Origin: an uncultured Clostridia bacterium
GTDB lineage: Bacteria > Bacillota > Clostridia > Lachnospirales > Anaerotignaceae
Direction of reading: 5' to 3'
Length of the DNA: 64,000 bases
Assembly: GCA_902477755.1 (NCBI GenBank)
Contig: CABSIK010000003.1
Location: 62,001 to 126,000 of the forward strand
The notes under the pieces were generated by a model that ran no database searches, was not told the origin of the DNA, and was given only the letters and a program-made list of their open reading frames with translations. This document shows positions 8,164 through 16,526 of the stretch, piece after piece. Numbering within the stretch: position 1 is the stretch's first letter; each line of letters starts with the position of its first letter. The position numbers and the translations under genes are program-made.

Positions 8164-9942
8164 CTATTTCGACACCCGGAAATCCCGAATCACAAGCTGC
8201 ACGGACTGCCTGCCATTATAGGAATTGATGTCAATGCTGTATACAAAGTCTAATGCAATGGGAAGTTTCCCATATTGTATTATTTTATCACAATCCTCCG
8301 CTGGATACAATTCTTTTAGAATCCCTCGCAGATTTTCCAATCCATTGAAGTCCACGGCAGATAATACCATGCGAGAAGCTTCTTCCCGCAGAGTCAGCTG
8401 CATCATGTCCTTATTTTTTCCCACCAGACGAATCCGCTCTACACATACACGCTGTGTAGCAAAAAGCGGTGATGGATTTTCTTTCCCAAAAGGCGCCAAT
8501 CCTTTTAGTTCCTCTGCCAGTTTCATGTGAATCTGTGAAAAATCCAGTATTTTTTCAATACGTAATACTGGTGTCATTTCCTGTTCTGTCAGTTTGCAAT
8601 CCTCATTGAGCCGCTGACGCAAGATAGGGATATTTTCATGGGGCAATGAAAGCCCTGCCGCCATGGCATGTCCACCAAATCGGGTAAACAATTCCCTGCA
8701 ATTATAAAGTGCTTCAAAAATATGATAACCTTCAATGCTGCGTGCAGAGCCTTTTGCTCCTCCTTCCGCTTTTGTAATGAGGATAGTGGGATGATAATAC
8801 TTGTCCTTGATGCGCCCTGCCACAATACCAGCAATGCTTTCATGGATTTCCCCATCATAGAGCACCAGCACTTTTTCCATGGGTGTTTCCTGCTGTTCCA
8901 ACTGCTCTGTCAACCGTTCCACCGCCTGTGTGGTCATTTCTTTTCGTTCCTCGTTCAGCTGCATCAAATGACGGGCAATAGCACGGGCTTTTTCCGCATC
9001 TATTTCCCGAAACAGCTCTACAGCAATTCTGCCGCTTTCCAGACGCCCAGTGGCATTGATGCAAGGCCCCACCACAAATCCCAGATGGTATTCTGTAACC
9101 TGTTTATCAGACAAGCCTGTTTCTTCTAATAACACCCGAAGCCCCACATTGGTGGTATGCTGTATTTCCTGCAAGCCCAGCTTTACGATGGTGCGGTTTT
9201 CATCCAGTAAATCTACAATATCGCAGACTGTTGCCACTGCCGCAAAGCACAGCAATTCCTTTTCCAAAGGGTCACCGCCATAGCCAAACCGCCCCAACAG
9301 CAACAGCGCAAATTTATAGGAAATCCCAGCAGCACATAAAAAAGGAAAGGGATACTCGCAATCCCGTCGTTTTGGGTCGATAACTGCGTCCCCACTGGGC
9401 AGGATATCTTTCCAAGCACCTTCTTTTCCCTCTGTAAATGCTGGTTCATGGTGATCCAGTATGACCACTTCCATACCCAGTTCCTTTGCCAGCGCCACTT
9501 CTCCCATAGCGGCAATACCATTATCACAGGTGAAAAGCACCCCGACACCTTCTGCCGCCAGCTGTTCCACCGCTTTATTGTTCAGCCCGTAGCCTTCCTG
9601 CTGCCGATGAGGCACATAATAGGTCACTTCACCGCCGCATTTCTCAATGGCACGGCTCAGTATGGTGGTGCTCATGACACCATCCACGTCATAGTCTCCA
9701 TAAACAGCAATTTTCTTTTCTTTTTTAATTGCCATGGTGATCAAATCCAGCCCTTTTTCCATATCCTGCATTTCCAGTCCATTGTACAGACTGGAAATAT
9801 CAGGGTAAAGAAAATCATGGGTCTGTTTTCGGGAAAGCAGTTTCCGGTTGGCAAGGACAGCCGCCGTTGCCTGCTGGATGCCCATATCTTCTGCCATGGC
9901 TTTGATATCTACTTTTGTACGCTTCAATTGCCAGCGTTTCAT
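8164..9942 (-). CDS. recJ: Single-stranded-DNA-specific exonuclease RecJ
   Basis: 5'-3' single-strand exonuclease of recombination and mismatch repair. DHH-family motifs are in order: YGDYDVDGVMSTT (about residue 81), CDNGIAA (about 138), the defining LDHHEP (about 161) and ATVCDIVDLLDENR (about 235). A DHHA1 domain with FGGHAMAAGLSL (about 430) and a C-terminal OB-fold region follow. The start at 9942 is supported by GGAGG; the upstream frame overlaps the galM terminator. Length of 592 residues is within the family range. It is followed by apt. Confidence 0.95.
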   Translation of the reverse strand: MKRWQLKRTKVDIKAMAEDMGIQQATAAVLANRKLLSRKQTHDFLYPDISSLYNGLEMQDMEKGLDLITMAIKKEKKIAVYGDYDVDGVMSTTILSRAIEKCGGEVTYYVPHRQQEGYGLNNKAVEQLAAEGVGVLFTCDNGIAAMGEVALAKELGMEVVILDHHEPAFTEGKEGAWKDILPSGDAVIDPKRRDCEYPFPFLCAAGISYKFALLLLGRFGYGGDPLEKELLCFAAVATVCDIVDLLDENRTIVKLGLQEIQHTTNVGLRVLLEETGLSDKQVTEYHLGFVVGPCINATGRLESGRIAVELFREIDAEKARAIARHLMQLNEERKEMTTQAVERLTEQLEQQETPMEKVLVLYDGEIHESIAGIVAGRIKDKYYHPTILITKAEGGAKGSARSIEGYHIFEALYNCRELFTRFGGHAMAAGLSLPHENIPILRQRLNEDCKLTEQEMTPVLRIEKILDFSQIHMKLAEELKGLAPFGKENPSPLFATQRVCVERIRLVGKNKDMMQLTLREEASRMVLSAVDFNGLENLRGILKELYPAEDCDKIIQYGKLPIALDFVYSIDINSYNGRQSVQLVIRDFRVSK

Positions 9943-9964
9943 GGCAATCCTCCTTTTTCTTTCA

Positions 9965-10008
9965 TCACAAAAAAGGCTCTGCATCTCATTGGAAATGCAA
10001 AGCCTTTT
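9965..10008 (-). terminator. Terminator after galM
   Basis: AAAAGGCTTTGCAT pairs with ATGCAGAGCCTTTT on the minus strand around a 10-base loop and ends in a T run. It separates the glcK-galM unit from recJ. Confidence 0.85.
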
Positions 10009-10048
10009 CTTGATTTCCCATCAAACGGTATATGTAATACTTTTTCAA

Positions 10049-11083
10049 TCAGTCTTTGGAAAAAGCGAAAATGGTCTGACTGCGGAACCATTCTCCCTGA
10101 CGCAATACTACAGAAGGAAAATGTCCATAAGCTGTTGCATTGGGGAATCCCTGTGTTTCAAAGCAGAATCCGCTACGGCGGCCATATACGGCACCATTTT
10201 TCCCTTTTACGATACCATCCAAAAAGTTGCCGGAGTAGAACTGCACACCGGGCTGATCGGAATATACCGCCATACGGATGCCTGTTTCTTCTCCAACAGC
10301 TTCGGCACATTTGCGGACCATATCTTTCTGGTAACCATTGGGAATCCAGTTATGGTCATAACCACTGCCATTTTTCAGCTGCACAAAGTCCTCATCAATG
10401 CGTTCCATGATTTCATGGGATTCTCTGAAGTCCATAGGTGTGCCTTCCACAGAAGCAATCACACCAGTTGGCAGGCATTCGTTATTATTTTCTGTATAGA
10501 AATCCGCAAAAATCTGCACTTTCTGCTGTTCCAGTGTGCCTGCATCATGACCATTCAGATTGAAATAGCTGTGGTTTGTCAGATTCAGCACTGTATCAGT
10601 ATCGCAGACTGCCTGATATTCGATAGCCAGACGATTTTCGTCATCCAGACGATACCGAACTTCTGTGCAAAGGGTACCAGGATAGCCTTCTTCTCCATTG
10701 GGGCTGGTATAACGCATGCAAAGGGTGTCATCTTCCACATCCGCTGTCCAAACTTTTTTGTCAAAGCCCATCTTGCCGCCATGAAGATGGTTTGCACCGT
10801 CGTTGCAGTAAAGCTCGTATTCCACACCATTGAGGACGAAACGCCCCTTGCCGATGCGGTTAGCAAATCTGCCTGCCACCGCGCCCATGAATTTGTCCTG
10901 GGCTTCATAATCCGGCATGGTGTCATAGCCCAGCACCACGTCTGTGCCAGCGAATTTCAAGGACTGCACCGCCGCGCCGTATGTGAGGATGGTGGCTTCT
11001 GTCCCCACACTGTTTTTCAGGGTAAAAGCAAAAACCGCTTCCCCTGTCTTTGTCTGTCCGAAAAGACGTTTTTTAATCTCCAT
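10049..11083 (-). CDS. galM: Aldose 1-epimerase (mutarotase)
   Basis: Interconverts the alpha and beta anomers of glucose and galactose. The two conserved histidines are in NHLHGGKMGFDKK (about residue 97) and LTNHSYFNLNGH (about residue 170), and the catalytic glutamate is in FCFETQGFPNA (about residue 305). DQPGVQFYSGNFLDG is the family sugar-binding segment. Length of 344 residues is typical. The gene lies 21 bases after the glucokinase gene, so the pair probably channels sugar to glucose 6-phosphate. Start is an ATG behind AAGGAGAG. Confidence 0.95.
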   Translation of the reverse strand: MEIKKRLFGQTKTGEAVFAFTLKNSVGTEATILTYGAAVQSLKFAGTDVVLGYDTMPDYEAQDKFMGAVAGRFANRIGKGRFVLNGVEYELYCNDGANHLHGGKMGFDKKVWTADVEDDTLCMRYTSPNGEEGYPGTLCTEVRYRLDDENRLAIEYQAVCDTDTVLNLTNHSYFNLNGHDAGTLEQQKVQIFADFYTENNNECLPTGVIASVEGTPMDFRESHEIMERIDEDFVQLKNGSGYDHNWIPNGYQKDMVRKCAEAVGEETGIRMAVYSDQPGVQFYSGNFLDGIVKGKNGAVYGRRSGFCFETQGFPNATAYGHFPSVVLRQGEWFRSQTIFAFSKD

Positions 11084-11104
11084 ATCCTTCTCTCCTTAAA
11101 AATA

Positions 11105-12043
11105 TCAGTCATGTATCATCATTCTTGCCGCACCGTAAATGCCGGCATCATTTCCCAGTTCTGCCAATTTAAATTTTGTATTCTTCTGGGTGTGGAAAGC
11201 AAATGTACGGAAATATTCTTCAATGGGGTCTGTCAAAAATCTCCCCGCTTTTGACACACCGCCGCCAATGAGGATCAGTTCCATATCTGCCAACGCACAG
11301 CATCCAGCCAGCGCCATCCCCATGGTCTTTGCCATGAAGTCAAACACTTCCATTGCCAGTGTATCTCCTTCTTTTGCAGCGTCAATGACATCTTTTGTTG
11401 TCAGATCAGCTTTGGCACGCAAAATGGAAGGCACATTGCTTTCTGCCAGTTTTTTCTTCGCCAGACGCAGTATCCCCGTTGCAGATGTATACTGTTCCAG
11501 ACAGCCGCGGTTTCCGCAGTTGCAAGGTTCTGTTTCCAGCGGATTGACGCAGATATGCCCCACTTCTGCCGCGCTTCCAGTGACGCCGCCATGGATTTCT
11601 CCGTTCAGAATCAGACCGCCGCCAATGCCTGTACCGATGGTGATCATCAGTACGTCTTTATATCCTCTGCCGCCGCCTTTCCAAACTTCTCCAAGGGCTG
11701 CCACATTAGCGTCATTTCCTGCTTTTACTTCAAAGCCAGTCAATGCTTTCAGTTCTTCTGTCACATGCATGACACCCCAGCCCAGATTGACGCAGTGATT
11801 TACCACACCATCCTCTGTGACAGGCCCGGGAACGCCGATACCTGCCCCTTTGACAGATGCTTTATCAATGCCCCGTTCTTTCATTTTTTCTTCCAGACTC
11901 GCAGCAACATCGGGCAGGATGGCTTTGCCGCCCTTTGATGTGTTGGTAGGGATTTCCCACTTCTCCACCAGTGAGCCTTCTGTGGTAAAGAGCCCGATTT
12001 TCACAGTGGTGCCGCCTACATCAATGCCAAAAACATATTCCAT
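11105..12043 (-). CDS. glcK: ROK-family glucokinase
   Basis: Phosphorylates glucose with ATP. The N-terminal phosphate-binding motif FGIDVGGTTVKIGLF, the sugar-site residues around KAGNDANVAALGE (about residue 103) and the ROK zinc motif CNCGNRGCLEQYTS (about residues 173-186) are all present. IGTGIGGGLILNGEIHGG is the second nucleotide-binding region. There is no N-terminal helix-turn-helix, so it is a kinase and not a ROK repressor. Length of 312 residues is normal. It is the first gene of the glcK-galM unit. Confidence 0.92.
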   Translation of the reverse strand: MEYVFGIDVGGTTVKIGLFTTEGSLVEKWEIPTNTSKGGKAILPDVAASLEEKMKERGIDKASVKGAGIGVPGPVTEDGVVNHCVNLGWGVMHVTEELKALTGFEVKAGNDANVAALGEVWKGGGRGYKDVLMITIGTGIGGGLILNGEIHGGVTGSAAEVGHICVNPLETEPCNCGNRGCLEQYTSATGILRLAKKKLAESNVPSILRAKADLTTKDVIDAAKEGDTLAMEVFDFMAKTMGMALAGCCALADMELILIGGGVSKAGRFLTDPIEEYFRTFAFHTQKNTKFKLAELGNDAGIYGAARMMIHD

Positions 12044-12120
12044 CTTTACACCTCATGTATATCTGATTTTTGCATACTGTCTGCTGACAGCGCAAATCCA
12101 TTTTTCTGTCACTCGCAGAC

Positions 12121-12129
12121 ATTATACCA
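12121..12129 (-). promoter_or_regulatory. Extended -10 promoter of glcK-galM
   Basis: TGGTATAAT on the minus strand is a perfect extended -10 element about 80 bases upstream of glcK. No good -35 box is seen at 17 bases, which is normal for extended -10 promoters. Confidence 0.6.
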
Positions 12130-12284
12130 TACTTTATGCAAAATGTCTTTGTGCAATCTCCATGAGTTCCATCCTATTGTGTTGCAACATTGATACAAAT
12201 AGGGTATGTTTTTTCCTTTTCTTTACATGCTTATGCAGCAGCAATTTCGGACATGCCAAAAAGTTATTTTTCTCCAATTCCTTA

Positions 12285-12323
12285 TAAAAAAGCCCCACAG
12301 ACTATTTCACGTCTGCGAGGCTT
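12285..12323 (-). terminator. Terminator after the TPR-like membrane protein gene
   Basis: AAGCCTCGCAGAC pairs with GTCTGTGGGGCTT around an 8-base loop on the minus strand, followed by six T residues. Confidence 0.85.
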
Positions 12324-12339
12324 ACTTTCTAATCATCCA

Positions 12340-12993
12340 TTACAATTTCTGATGGATAAAACTCATTTCTTTCTTGCAGTCTTCTCTTTCTTCCAGTTCC
12401 GGATGTTCTGCCAGATATTTTCTTGCACCTGTGCGGTTGGCTTCAGAAATCATGGCAAGGATCTGCAAAATATGGTAAAAATGTGCCAGCTCCGGATTCT
12501 GTCTTGCTCTGTCAAAGTCTTTTACCTTCAGCACCAGCAGTTTTCTTGCTGCTTCATCTTTATCCAGATGGAACAGTGTCAGACCCAGAGTAATATAATA
12601 CTCCTGCGCCATAACAGGGTTTAACCCCTTAGGCGGCACTGTCAGCAAACGATTTTTTGCTGTTTCGTAGTCACCCTTTGCCATATATCCTTTGCCGATC
12701 TGAATCAGCAGCATTGCCTGCATTGCGCGGCTTTTCTGCCCCTGCAGGGCTTTTTCCATGGCTTCGATATATTTATCAGGTTCCTGCTCCATCAAAGGAT
12801 TCATATCCTTGATTTCTTTTTCCAGATCCTGGAGGTACTGCCGATTTACAAATACACCGCCTACAAAAAAGCCTGCGATGATGATGCCGTAAATCCCCCA
12901 GAATGCTTCACCCAAAGCACCTGTTGTCTGCAGCCAAATGGCAGCAATCAAAAACACCAGCAGAAGTGCCCAATAGATTTTCTTTGCTTTCAT
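12340..12993 (-). CDS. Hypothetical membrane-anchored TPR-like protein
   Basis: I do not recognise a named family. The protein of about 217 residues starts MKAKKIYWALLLVFL and has two N-terminal membrane helices (about residues 5-22 and 29-48). A mostly helical cytoplasmic part follows, with TPR-like paired helices (QAMLLIQIGKGYMAKGDYE, then LGLTLFHLDKDEAARKLL). The start at 12993 is chosen over the longer frame because a GGGAG site precedes it and the extra 20 residues look like non-coding DNA. The helical repeat region suggests a scaffold for protein-protein contacts. It stands alone between a terminator and the next gene. Confidence 0.7.
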   Translation of the reverse strand: MKAKKIYWALLLVFLIAAIWLQTTGALGEAFWGIYGIIIAGFFVGGVFVNRQYLQDLEKEIKDMNPLMEQEPDKYIEAMEKALQGQKSRAMQAMLLIQIGKGYMAKGDYETAKNRLLTVPPKGLNPVMAQEYYITLGLTLFHLDKDEAARKLLVLKVKDFDRARQNPELAHFYHILQILAMISEANRTGARKYLAEHPELEEREDCKKEMSFIHQKL

Positions 12994-13097
12994 AGTAATT
13001 CTCCCAACCTCTTTCTTCCACATAAAACGATTAATCACGCAGAAGGATACCACAGCCAGCGCCTAAGTGCAAGGGTTTTTCCAAAAAACATAGGACT

Positions 13098-13478
13098 TTA
13101 CAGGCTTTTTTTCAAAATCTCACCTTTGTCAATGGCTTCCTCCAGCAACGCGCCGATTTCTCCCATCAATTCTGTGCAGTCCAGTTTCCCTGCCGAAAGA
13201 GTCGGACAATCCATGGCGCCATATTTTTCCTGAAAAGCCAAAAGGAAAAATAACCGTCGTTTTTTGGCTTCTTCAGGTTCAAAAAGAATCCCCAGCACCA
13301 TGATGGCAGCCACCAACGCACTACAGATGCCGCCGATGCCAAAGCCGCTGCACACAGCACCGCAGCTGTCAATCAATTCTTTTGACAAAGGAAAACCATA
13401 CACATCCGACGCTGCCCGTAATAATCCCAAAGAGCAGTTTTCCCCAGCTCTGCAATACGCCATTGTTTTTTCTTTCAT
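13098..13478 (-). CDS. C-GCAxxG-C-C family (putative redox-active) protein
   Basis: Small cytoplasmic protein of 126 residues with the spaced cysteine pattern of the C_GCAxxG_C_C family: GENCSLGLLRAASDVYG (about residue 13), DSCGAVCSGFGIGGICSAL (about residues 37-55) and later single cysteines at about 91 and 101. Members are thought to form redox-active disulfides or bind metal, but no reaction is established. The start is an ATG 9 bases after GGAGG. It is divergent from the marR-like regulator gene, so the two may share a control region, although a functional link is not proven. Confidence 0.75.
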   Translation of the reverse strand: MKEKTMAYCRAGENCSLGLLRAASDVYGFPLSKELIDSCGAVCSGFGIGGICSALVAAIMVLGILFEPEEAKKRRLFFLLAFQEKYGAMDCPTLSAGKLDCTELMGEIGALLEEAIDKGEILKKSL

Positions 13479-13543
13479 CTGCTTTCACCTCCATATCCTC
13501 CTGCCTTATGATATGGAAAAATGCTGATTTTGTCCCACGCCCC

Positions 13544-13577
13544 TTGACAAAATGCACTATGCACACTATACTGTATA
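13544..13577 (+). promoter_or_regulatory. Sigma-A promoter of the marR operon with overlapping dyad
   Basis: TTGACA (13544-13549), 17 bases and TATACT (13567-13572) form a consensus promoter. The -10 box is part of the palindrome TATACTGTATA (13567-13577), a good candidate for an autoregulatory MarR operator. A direct repeat of TGCAC lies in the spacer. Confidence 0.75.
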
Positions 13578-13626
13578 TGTCATAATTAGTTTGATTTCCA
13601 ACTATTTTGTCAAAGGATGTGTTTCC

Positions 13627-14061
13627 ATGATTCATGAAGAACTGCATTATCTGCTGCTTCTGGCATTCCATCATTCCAACAAAGCCATCGTGCGCCAAAC
13701 TGCAAAAGGAGATTTGCTGCCCGGACAGCCCAAAATACTGAAATTCCTCTGGGAGCACCCAAACTGCACCCAAAAAGACGTTTCGCAAGGTTGTGTTTTG
13801 GACAAGTCTACTGTCACCAGTTTGGTCACACGTATGGAAAAAAATGGGTATCTTACAAAACTTCCAGACCCTTCCGATCGTCGCAATCACCGTCTTTCTC
13901 TCACGGACAAGGGGTATACACAAGCCATTGCAGTCAGAGAAGTCTGCGCTTCTGTAAACGACACCGCATGGAAGGGCATTCCGCCGGATGAACAGGAACA
14001 ATTCCTCAATACATTCCACAAAATCCTGCAAAATCTTGAAACATTGGAGGATGTAACATGA
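13627..14061 (+). CDS. MarR-family transcriptional regulator
   Basis: Winged helix-turn-helix DNA-binding protein of 144 residues. The recognition region reads TQKDVSQGCVLDKSTVTSLV (about residues 48-67) and the wing is DPSDRRNHRLSLTDKG (about 82-97), as in MarR proteins. The start ATG follows AAAGGATG; the longer frame from 13552 runs through the promoter. It overlaps the downstream membrane protein gene by 4 bases (ATGA), so they form a two-gene operon. It most likely represses that operon through the dyad on its own promoter. The inducing ligand is unknown. Confidence 0.9.
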   Translation: MIHEELHYLLLLAFHHSNKAIVRQTAKGDLLPGQPKILKFLWEHPNCTQKDVSQGCVLDKSTVTSLVTRMEKNGYLTKLPDPSDRRNHRLSLTDKGYTQAIAVREVCASVNDTAWKGIPPDEQEQFLNTFHKILQNLETLEDVT

Positions 14062-14699
14062 AAAAACTCTTTTTCCGTTATTTTTGGTTTATCATCGGCA
14101 TCATCACCAATTCCTTCGGCATTGCCTTTATCACCAAGGCAAATTTGGGTACTTCTCCCATTTCCAGTGTGCCTTATGTGCTGAGTTTTCGATTTCCCCT
14201 GAGTTTTGGTGTCCTCACCTTCCTGCTGAATGCATTGTTTATTGTGGGGGAAATCCTGCTGCTGCGAAAAAACTTCCAGCGGCATCAATATTTGCAAATT
14301 TTAGTCAATGTCATCTTCAGCGCCTTTGTTGATATCAGCATGATCATACTGACCAATTTTGTGCCTGTGCATTTTTTTAGCCAGTTCATTTCCTTGATCA
14401 TCGGCTGTGCCATTCTGGCATTGGGCATCTGTATCGAAGTGGCTCCCAACGTATTGATGGTACCTGCAGAAGGTCTGGTAAAAGCCATCGCTCTTACACG
14501 AGGTAAAAAATTCGGTACCGTGAAGATCATTTTTGATACCACTATCATCGTAACCGCAGGCTGTCTTTCCCTGCTATTCTTCCATAAGTTCCAAGGGCTT
14601 GGCATCGGCACCATCATCTCCGCTTATATGGTGGGCAAGTTCGTAAATATCTATCACAAGCATTTGCATATACTGAAAAAAATCCCTACAGGTGCCTAA
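14058..14699 (+). CDS. YczE/YitT-like integral membrane protein
   Basis: Membrane protein of 213 residues with five or six hydrophobic segments. The opening FRYFWFIIGIITNSFGIAF followed by TKANLGTSPISSVPYVLS matches the YczE/YyaS/YitT-type family, whose members have no firmly assigned substrate. APNVLMVPAEGLVKAI (about residue 134) is another conserved loop. Its translation is coupled to the MarR gene, which suggests regulated expression in response to a small molecule and possible use as an exporter; that is inference. A strong terminator follows. Confidence 0.75.
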   Translation: MKKLFFRYFWFIIGIITNSFGIAFITKANLGTSPISSVPYVLSFRFPLSFGVLTFLLNALFIVGEILLLRKNFQRHQYLQILVNVIFSAFVDISMIILTNFVPVHFFSQFISLIIGCAILALGICIEVAPNVLMVPAEGLVKAIALTRGKKFGTVKIIFDTTIIVTAGCLSLLFFHKFQGLGIGTIISAYMVGKFVNIYHKHLHILKKIPTGA

Positions 14700-14718
14700 A
14701 ACCTATACATCCAACAAT

Positions 14719-14765
14719 AAAAAAGGTATGTATCTTCCCCATTGGCAGAAAATACATACCTTTTT
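14719..14765 (+). terminator. Bidirectional terminator between convergent genes
   Basis: AAAAAAGGTATGTAT pairs with ATACATACCTTTTT around a loop of about 18 bases. It can end both the marR operon and the minus-strand rseC-like gene. Confidence 0.8.
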
Positions 14766-14783
14766 ATACTTTCTTACATAAAC

Positions 14784-15230
14784 TCAGGCACCGCAAGCCC
14801 CTTCCATTTCATCCTCCGCCACCAGCTTGGTTGCCATAGGACGATATTTACCGCTTTCCCAGCGATGATTCTGGCTGTGAATCCACAGATAGCATGCCGC
14901 TGTAAAGATGGCACCTACAATGAAGGAAACCAAACCTTCATTGATCACGGGCACAAAGGGGGCAACCACAAAGTAGCCAAGTACCAGACCAAGCACCAGA
15001 CCTACAAAAGGAATGCCATACATAATCAAAACCGCATGCATGAATGCATTATCCTGCAATTCCAGTTCTACCCAGTCTCCTACTTCTGCTTCACAGAGGT
15101 TCTGGGCTTCAATGTCCATATCGTTTTCCATCATACCGCTCAGGCACGCACGGCATTCGCCGCAGGCTTCCTTACGGACGATGTGAACAGTTACAAATCT
15201 GCCCTTGGTTTCTGTAACCAAACCTTTCAT
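14784..15230 (-). CDS. RseC/MucC-like (SoxR-reducing system) membrane protein
   Basis: Protein of 148 residues with an N-terminal beta-rich domain carrying the clustered cysteines EACGECRACL (about residues 21-30). Two central membrane helices (about residues 63-83 and 93-113) and a short C-terminal tail follow. This is the RseC/MucC layout, found alone or beside Rnf electron-transport genes in Clostridia. No rnf genes are adjacent here. Its role is not established; a link to redox status of SoxR-like factors or Rnf assembly is known only for relatives. The gene has its own extended -10 promoter. Confidence 0.8.
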   Translation of the reverse strand: MKGLVTETKGRFVTVHIVRKEACGECRACLSGMMENDMDIEAQNLCEAEVGDWVELELQDNAFMHAVLIMYGIPFVGLVLGLVLGYFVVAPFVPVINEGLVSFIVGAIFTAACYLWIHSQNHRWESGKYRPMATKLVAEDEMEGACGA

Positions 15231-15255
15231 AATCTATTCCACCTTTCTGTATCCA

Positions 15256-15304
15256 AACCCGTATTTACGGGTTATTTTGTTTTATGACTCAAGATATTGT
15301 ACCA
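15256..15304 (-). promoter_or_regulatory. Promoter and leader hairpin of the rseC-like gene
   Basis: TGGTACAAT (15296-15304) on the minus strand is an extended -10 element with a poor -35. Downstream in the leader, AACCCGTA pairs with TACGGGTT (15256-15273). The hairpin lies between promoter and ribosome binding site; it has no long T tract, so its role is unclear. Confidence 0.45.
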
Positions 15305-15344
15305 TAGGCACATCATAAAGAAAAGTGATTTTTGCACAGAAAAA

Positions 15345-16502
15345 TTAATTTTCCCTTTGTTTTATGGCTTTTTGTTCATACAATCGGAAAAAGAAATTTT
15401 TCAACAGCGCTCCAAGTGGCACCGCGAACAAAAGTCCCCAAAATCCAAAAAATCCACCAAAGACTGCCAAGGATAACAGCACCAGCACAGGATGGAGTTC
15501 CACACGGCTGCCTACCACTCGTGGTACAATGACTGCGCTGTCCAGCTGCTGCAAAAGCAGGATAGCAATGGCGGCATACACTGCACGCATAGGGTCTGAA
15601 CTGAATAATCCTGATAACACTGCAAGGAAAAATGCCACTGCCGCACCGAAGTAAGGAATAAGGTTAGAAAAACCGGAGAATATGCCAATGAGCACACCAT
15701 AAGGAATTCCAATGACCCAAAAAGTTCCGGCAAAAAGCGCCCCCATAATGGCTGCATCCACCAATTGTCCACATAGATACCCTATGACCACCTGGTATAC
15801 CTCCGCAAAAAAACCAGAGATTTTTGTGGTTCTGCCCCCTCCTAAAAACACTTTGCCCACCTGCCCCAGAAAGAACAGGACATTTTCTTTTTCCGCCAGA
15901 AAATAAAATGCTGCCGCAAAGCCAATGGCTGCATTGAGAATCTGACCGCCAGCCTCCGGCAATGCCCCTGCCACTCCCATCACACCATTTTCTATGGCTG
16001 TGCTGACTTCCGTCACTGCCGTTGTCAAAATACCCTCGGCATTTTGCAGCAGGCCATATTCCGCCAGCTTTAACTGGAGCAGCACCAGCCAGTCTCCTGC
16101 CTGCCGTACAAAATCCCCTGCCTGCTGTGCCAGACTTTCCAAATCTGCTGTACCCACCCCATGGATGATGCCATAGAGCAGCAGCGCAATGCCACCCAAA
16201 ACCAGCAGATATGTGATACCTGTGCCTACCCGTCTGTTTTTTACTTTCGCCTTCTTTTTCGCACTTAAGTGCTTTTCATAGACCTTTTGCCAGAATGCCA
16301 CCAGTGGTTCCAACACCACAGCAATGGCAACAGACCAGAAAAAAGGCGCAAAAACGGCGAGGACATGCCTCGCCGTTTCCAATATGACATTTTTCGCAGC
16401 GGAAAGATGAAAGACCACAGCCCCCAACAGTACCAAAACACCTGCTGTCAGAATCACATGAAATCCAATTTCCAGATATTTTCTGTTCCATGGCAGCCGC
16501 AA
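15345..16502 (-). CDS. AI-2E family transporter (PerM/YtvI type)
   Basis: Membrane protein of 385 residues with the layout of the AI-2E superfamily: two N-terminal helices, a long amphipathic middle region (about residues 120-200), then a cluster of helices with IPYGVLIGIFSGFSNLIPYFG (split across about residues 268-288) and ELHPVLVLLSLAVFGGFFG near 335. Despite the family name, few members move autoinducer-2; some are ion antiporters, so the substrate is unknown. It starts at TTG, with AAGGGAG 8 bases upstream. The nearby ATG is in another frame that lacks membrane character. It follows pepD by 24 bases and is probably co-transcribed with it. Confidence 0.82.
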   Translation of the reverse strand: MRLPWNRKYLEIGFHVILTAGVLVLLGAVVFHLSAAKNVILETARHVLAVFAPFFWSVAIAVVLEPLVAFWQKVYEKHLSAKKKAKVKNRRVGTGITYLLVLGGIALLLYGIIHGVGTADLESLAQQAGDFVRQAGDWLVLLQLKLAEYGLLQNAEGILTTAVTEVSTAIENGVMGVAGALPEAGGQILNAAIGFAAAFYFLAEKENVLFFLGQVGKVFLGGGRTTKISGFFAEVYQVVIGYLCGQLVDAAIMGALFAGTFWVIGIPYGVLIGIFSGFSNLIPYFGAAVAFFLAVLSGLFSSDPMRAVYAAIAILLLQQLDSAVIVPRVVGSRVELHPVLVLLSLAVFGGFFGFWGLLFAVPLGALLKNFFFRLYEQKAIKQREN

Positions 16503-16526
16503 TTGTCATTCTCCCTTTCTGCCTTT

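Noticed and set aside
9943..10060. Separate recJ promoter
   Set aside because: TTGAAA and TTTGAT with a 17-base spacer occur at the end of galM, but a terminator lies between them and recJ, so the call is not supported.
9848..11254. 468-codon open frame on the plus strand opposite galM and glcK
   Set aside because: It is antisense to two well-identified enzymes, rich in Phe/Cys/His, has no ribosome binding site and no recognisable domain. It results from codon use of the real genes.
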